Assembly: GCF_003344535.1 (NCBI RefSeq) | Contig: NZ_QPKS01000007.1 | Coordinates: forward strand, 62,001-126,000 | Origin: Exiguobacterium flavidum | Lineage (GTDB): Bacteria; Bacillota; Bacilli; Exiguobacteriales; Exiguobacteriaceae | Direction of reading: 5' to 3' | Length of the DNA: 64,000 nucleotides | Shown here: positions 60,611 to 64,000 of the stretch, piece after piece | How the letters are laid out: each line of letters starts with the position of its first letter | Position numbering within the stretch: position 1 is the stretch's first letter | Position numbers and translations under genes: made by a program | The notes under the pieces: generated by a model | The model's database searches: none | Told to the model about the DNA's origin: nothing | Seen by the model: the letters and a program-made list of their open reading frames with translations, nothing else

Positions 60611-61141
60611 TCAAAACGGGATATCATCGATGACCGGCGTCACCGTCCCGTTCTCGAAATCTTCCCGCAGCATCGCGTACCCGACCGAATCGAACCACTT
60701 TCCGGCCTGCGGCCAAGCCTTCCGGTGATAGGCCTCTTTGACATAGTCGCATTTATGGAACAGCTTGCGCATCCCGATGTTATCAGCCCTCGTATGTCCT
60801 TCGATCCGTATGACGTCAGGATAGTTGACGAACGTGTAGCTCGTCAGCCATTTGACGGCAAGGAAACCATATCCTTCGCGCCGCTCAAGACCTTTCATCC
60901 GTATATCGAACAGTGCCGTCGGATCCTCGAGGTCGAACAGGCGGAGCAGGCCGATCGCTTTCTCCTCGCGTCTGACGAAGAACGTCTTGACGCCGGCTCC
61001 TGAGAAGAAACCTTTGTCGATCAGCGCCTCGACCGATTCCGCTGTCGGCTGTTCCTGTCCGTGGAAAGGCCAGTGCTCGCTCGTCAACAGCTCGATCAAT
61101 TGTTCTTGTTCCGACTCCTCGTATTCGTGGAATGATATCAT
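60611..61141 (-). CDS. GNAT family N-acetyltransferase
   Basis: A 176-residue acetyltransferase of the GNAT fold with AIGLLRLFDLED in strand 4 and RREGYGFLAVKWLTSYTF plus RIEGHTRADNIGMRKLFHKCDY, where the acetyl-CoA and neighbour-residue motifs (ADN-x-GMRKLFHKCGF type) match RimJ/RimL-like enzymes. Substrate unknown. GGAGGGGGACAGC precedes the ATG at 61141. It starts 15 bases after the TetR stop, so the two are probably in one transcript. Confidence 0.85.
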   Translation of the reverse strand: MISFHEYEESEQEQLIELLTSEHWPFHGQEQPTAESVEALIDKGFFSGAGVKTFFVRREEKAIGLLRLFDLEDPTALFDIRMKGLERREGYGFLAVKWLTSYTFVNYPDVIRIEGHTRADNIGMRKLFHKCDYVKEAYHRKAWPQAGKWFDSVGYAMLREDFENGTVTPVIDDIPF

Positions 61142-61156
61142 GCTGTCCCCCTCCAA

Positions 61157-61792
61157 TCAGCGCGGGTACAAGCCACCGGTGTAGATGGCCGTAAGCGTCC
61201 GCGCAATCGTCTCGACCGACTCCGTCTGCTCTTCCCTCACGATTTCGAACAGGTACATCTCGTTCGCGAAGAACCAGCCGCGCGCGACGATGTCCGGGTT
61301 CAATTCGCGCGCGAGTCCCGCCTGCTGCGCACTGCGGATGTCCTTCGCGATGCTCTCGATGAACCGCTCGCGTATCATTTGCCACGTTCGTCGTGCGGCA
61401 TCCGAAATACCGATCGCCTGCTCAAAGACACGCAGCATGTGCCGCTCCTTCTCGGCGAGCTTCAGGAACTCCGTCGCCTGCCGTTCGATGATTCTCGTTG
61501 CTTCATTGCGCGTCACCGGATCGAACGGTGCTTCCGCCACGCGGTAGAACGCCGCCATCACATCCTCCATCAGCACGACGAGTATGTCGTCCTTTCCTTC
61601 GAAGTGGACGTATGCCGTCCCGTATCCTACCCCTGCCCGCTTGATGATCTGTGAAATCGTCGCCTGCTGGAAGCCGTTCTCGAGGAATACGGTTTTTCCC
61701 GCCTCGAGCAGTTTGGCCCTCGTCTGGATCGAGCGCAAATGGCGCCGATCGATTTTATCCGTCTTTTTCATATTATCCGTCTTCTCTCTCAC
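61157..61792 (-). CDS. TetR family regulator, likely repressor of kynU
   Basis: A 211-residue TetR protein with the DNA-binding helix-turn-helix near 30-65 ([26 protein letters not shown] region) and a ligand domain behind. The start is GTG at 61792, with GAGGAGA eight bases upstream; an ATG 21 bases later is possible. It is divergent from kynureninase, and the shared gap holds a perfect palindrome over the kynU -35, so it probably represses kynU and itself. The inducer may be a tryptophan catabolite, which is inferred. Confidence 0.88.
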   Translation of the reverse strand: MREKTDNMKKTDKIDRRHLRSIQTRAKLLEAGKTVFLENGFQQATISQIIKRAGVGYGTAYVHFEGKDDILVVLMEDVMAAFYRVAEAPFDPVTRNEATRIIERQATEFLKLAEKERHMLRVFEQAIGISDAARRTWQMIRERFIESIAKDIRSAQQAGLARELNPDIVARGWFFANEMYLFEIVREEQTESVETIARTLTAIYTGGLYPR

Positions 61793-61831
61793 CCGTCATT
61801 TCTCCTCTTCCGATGTGCTCTTTTGAATAAT

Positions 61832-61848
61832 ATTGACACAGTGTCAAT
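61832..61848 (+). promoter_or_regulatory. TetR operator overlapping the kynU promoter
   Basis: ATTGACAC-A-GTGTCAAT is a perfect 17-base palindrome. It contains TTGACA (61833-61838), the likely kynU -35, with TACGCT 18 bases further as the -10. Confidence 0.78.
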
Positions 61849-61903
61849 TTCTTTGCTACGCTTTGTTTGGAATTATCTGAAAATTAAACAGGGAGGTCTT
61901 TCC

Positions 61904-63181
61904 ATGACTTATGAATATACACGCGCCTACGCAAACGAGCTGGATCTGGTCGATCCTCTCGCTGATTATCGGGAGGAGTTCTATCTCCGTCCCGGGACGA
62001 TCTATATGGACGGGAATTCGCTCGGTTTACTGTCGAAACGGGCTGAACAGTCATTGCTCGAATCGCTTGCCGACTGGCGCGAACTCGGGATCGACGGTTG
62101 GATGCAAGGGCGCCATCCGTGGTTTACGCTCTCGGAGGAACTCGCTGCGCTGAACGCCCCGCTAGTCGGAGGCAGGCCGGAGGAGGTCATGGTGACAGGT
62201 TCTACGACCGTCAACCTCCACCAACTCGTTTCGACATTCTACCATCCGCACGGCAAGCGGACGAAGATCCTCGCAGACAGCCTGACGTTTCCTTCCGACA
62301 TCTACGGCCTGCAGAGCCAGATCCGTTTGCGCGGGCTCGATCCGGCCGAACACCTGGTTCAGGTCGAGAGCAGGGATGGCCGATTCCTTGACGAGGAGGA
62401 CATCATCGAGGCGATGACGCCTGACGTCGCATTGATCGTCCTGCCGACCGTCCTCTACCGGAGTGGGCAGATTCTAGACATGGAGCGCCTGACGGCTGAA
62501 GCGCATGCGCGCGGCATCCTGATCGGCTTCGACGGTTGTCACTCGGTCGGTGCGATTCCGCATGAGTTCCATGACTGGGGCGTCGACTTCGCCTACTGGT
62601 GCAACTATAAACACCTGAATGGCGGTCCGGGGAGCGTCGGAGGCCTGTTCGTCCACGAGCGGCACTTCGGGACATATCCAGGGCTTTCCGGCTGGTTCGG
62701 TTCACGCAAGGATAAACAGTTCGACATGGACCATTCGATGACGCCGGCCGAAGACGCCGGCGCTTATCAGATCGGGACACCGCACGTCCTTAGCCTCGCC
62801 CCGCAAATTGGCGCATTAAAAATGTTCAAAGAAGCAGGAATTGACCGGGTCCGCGCGAAATCTCTTCAATTAACCCAGTACATGATGGACTTGATCGACG
62901 AAGAGCTCGAAGGATTCGGCTTCGTGATCGGAAACCCAAGGGAAGACGACAAACGGGGCGCCCACATCAGCCTCGAACATCCGGAAGCGGCCCGCATCTG
63001 TAAGGCGCTGAAGGAGAATGGCGTCATCCCTGATTTCCGCGCCCCGAACATCATCCGTCTCGCTCCCGTCGCGCTGTACAACACGTATGCGGATGTGTAC
63101 GACGTCGTCTCGCTCCTCGGGACGATCATGCTTGAAGAGCAATACAAGCGCTTTTCAAATGAACGCGAAACAGTCGCGTAA
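61904..63181 (+). CDS. kynU: Kynureninase
   Basis: A 425-residue PLP enzyme cleaving kynurenine to anthranilate and alanine, or 3-hydroxykynurenine to 3-hydroxyanthranilate. The PLP lysine is in [11 protein letters not shown] (Lys236), the pyridine-binding Asp in GFDGCHS (Asp210), and [12 protein letters not shown] near 36-47 is typical. GGGAGGTCTTTCC precedes the ATG at 61904; the longer frame crosses the operator and is rejected. No tryptophan dioxygenase or kynurenine formamidase is in view. A permease gene follows 15 bases later. Confidence 0.94.
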   Translation: MTYEYTRAYANELDLVDPLADYREEFYLRPGTIYMDGNSLGLLSKRAEQSLLESLADWRELGIDGWMQGRHPWFTLSEELAALNAPLVGGRPEEVMVTGSTTVNLHQLVSTFYHPHGKRTKILADSLTFPSDIYGLQSQIRLRGLDPAEHLVQVESRDGRFLDEEDIIEAMTPDVALIVLPTVLYRSGQILDMERLTAEAHARGILIGFDGCHSVGAIPHEFHDWGVDFAYWCNYKHLNGGPGSVGGLFVHERHFGTYPGLSGWFGSRKDKQFDMDHSMTPAEDAGAYQIGTPHVLSLAPQIGALKMFKEAGIDRVRAKSLQLTQYMMDLIDEELEGFGFVIGNPREDDKRGAHISLEHPEAARICKALKENGVIPDFRAPNIIRLAPVALYNTYADVYDVVSLLGTIMLEEQYKRFSNERETVA

Positions 63182-63196
63182 GGAGGGTAATTGTTC

Positions 63197-64000
63197 ATGG
63201 AGCAGAAACACCAGCCAGGCGAATTACGGCGTGATCTCAAGACACGCCAATTGACGATGATCGCGATGGGTTGCGCGATCGGGACCGGTCTATTTCTCGG
63301 AAGCGGTCTTGCCATCCAGACGGCGGGGCCGAGCGTGTTACTCAGTTATGCGGTCGGTGCCTTGATCGTCCTGCTTTTGATGGGCTGTCTCGCCGAGATG
63401 ACCGTCGCGCATCCGACATCCGGATCGTTCGGTACGATCGCTGAGAAGTATGTCAGTCCCTATGCCGGCTTCCTCGTCCGCTATTCCTACTGGGTCGCGA
63501 ACGTCCTCGCGATCGGCGTCGAGGTCAGCGCAATCGCCATCTACATGAAGTATTGGTTCCCGGACGTCCCCGGATATGTCTGGATTCTGTTGTTCGCTGT
63601 CGCCCTCATCTATATCAATGCGACGACGGTCCATACGTTCGCGACGTTCGAATATTGGTTCTCCGTCATCAAGATCAGTGCCATCCTCATGTTCATTCTG
63701 CTCGGTGCCTATCTCTTGATCGGCGACCCTTCTCCTGAGATGGGCGCGAAGAACCTGACGAACGCCGGAGGGTTCATGCCGTTCGGCTGGTGGGGCATGT
63801 GGGTCGCGATCTTCATTTCGCTCTTCAGTTTCCTTGGGACTGAGCTCATCGCCGTCACAGCGGGTGAAGCGAAGGACCCGGACACGGCGGTACCGAAGGC
63901 GCTCAAGGCGACGGTCTTCCGTTTGTCGACGTTCTACGTCGTGACGATCGCCCTCATGCTGATGATCGTACCTTGGAAAGAGGCTGGCATCGACAAGAGT
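63197..64000 (+). CDS. Amino acid permease, 3' end cut by the window
   Basis: The first 268 residues of an AAT-family permease: RRDLKTRQLTMIAMGCAIGTGLFLGSG region is the helix 1 signature, and FSFLGTELIAVTAGEAKDPD lies near the end of the visible part. The frame stays open to the last base. AGGAGGGTAATTGTTC precedes the ATG, 15 bases after kynU, so they form an operon. The likely substrate is tryptophan, kynurenine or a related aromatic compound, inferred from context. Final length should be near 450-480 residues. Confidence 0.9.
   Translation, partial: MEQKHQPGELRRDLKTRQLTMIAMGCAIGTGLFLGSGLAIQTAGPSVLLSYAVGALIVLLLMGCLAEMTVAHPTSGSFGTIAEKYVSPYAGFLVRYSYWVANVLAIGVEVSAIAIYMKYWFPDVPGYVWILLFAVALIYINATTVHTFATFEYWFSVIKISAILMFILLGAYLLIGDPSPEMGAKNLTNAGGFMPFGWWGMWVAIFISLFSFLGTELIAVTAGEAKDPDTAVPKALKATVFRLSTFYVVTIALMLMIVPWKEAGIDKS

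Noticed and set aside
1-64000. Mobile elements, CRISPR, rRNA or tRNA genes, phage or defence systems
   Set aside because: No transposase, integrase, phage structural, nuclease-helicase defence gene, spaced repeat array or cloverleaf was found on reading both strands.

Overview
This 64 kb window looks like ordinary chromosome from a Gram-positive member of the Bacillota, order Bacillales. The evidence is strong AGGAGG-type ribosome sites, several TTG and GTG starts, CcpA cre sites, a sigma-B-like promoter, a lysine riboswitch, HemQ and LipL, and a teichoic acid TarI/TarJ/TarL-like set. Genes known from one Bacillus subtilis neighbourhood recur here (ywhD, ywfO, lipL, pta, hemQ, ywdK, ywdI). 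The coding DNA is fairly G+C-rich (GTC, CTC, ATC, TCG, GAC preferred). Together this suggests an Exiguobacterium-type genome; that placement is an inference and was not tested by any search. No rRNA, tRNA, CRISPR array, insertion sequence or prophage was seen.

Layout. 1-4.6 kb: DUF2332 protein, YwhD, an unknown protein, 4-oxalocrotonate tautomerase, a DHFR-like reductase with an NAD(P)-binding partner, and a small methyltransferase. 4.8-13.8 kb: NupC nucleoside uptake, an APH-fold kinase coupled to a YwfO-type HD phosphohydrolase, LipL lipoate transfer, a DegV lipid-binding protein, a fatty acid desaturase with a repeat-rich promoter, a Bcr/CflA exporter, and a protein made of two fused YfbR-like HD domains. 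13.8-22.2 kb: two TerC-family metal exporters, FolE2, a LytS/LytTR two-component pair, an oxidoreductase, and a CstA pyruvate/peptide transporter with a cre site. 22.2-29 kb: a DUF2157/GDYXXLXY membrane operon with an embedded 28-codon gene, a MarR-oxidoreductase pair with matching operators, a chemoreceptor, a rhodanese, and a catabolite-controlled amino acid permease. 29-43.8 kb: a diguanylate cyclase, Pta and HemQ, small membrane proteins, a UbiB-type kinase, a CDF transporter behind a sigma-B-like promoter, a lipoprotein nuclease group, GlpD, and another permease. 43.9-53.6 kb: a DUF2252 protein, MsrAB, glycerol dehydrogenase, a lysine permease under a lysine riboswitch, MarR plus a second diguanylate cyclase, a gene-poor 0.8 kb stretch with a Fur-type promoter, and a nitroreductase. 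53.8-64 kb: wall teichoic acid genes, an acyltransferase, a drug-type MFS exporter, DUF4385 and GNAT proteins, and a TetR-controlled kynureninase followed by a permease cut by the window end.

Functional links. CstA with LytS/LytTR resembles the E. coli BtsSR-BtsT pyruvate system. Pta and CstA handle overflow carbon, and cre sites mark carbon control. GldA and GlpD feed glycerol into central metabolism. TarI and TarJ make CDP-ribitol for the adjacent polymerase. Kynureninase and its permease form a small tryptophan-breakdown unit under a self-regulated TetR.

The best leads beyond routine annotation are the micro-gene between DUF2157 and GDYXXLXY, the unexplained 52.2-53.05 kb stretch (a possible pseudoknot RNA and a Fur-controlled transcript), the triple half-site at the desaturase promoter, and the palindrome at the TerC start site. 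None of these is a proven new system.
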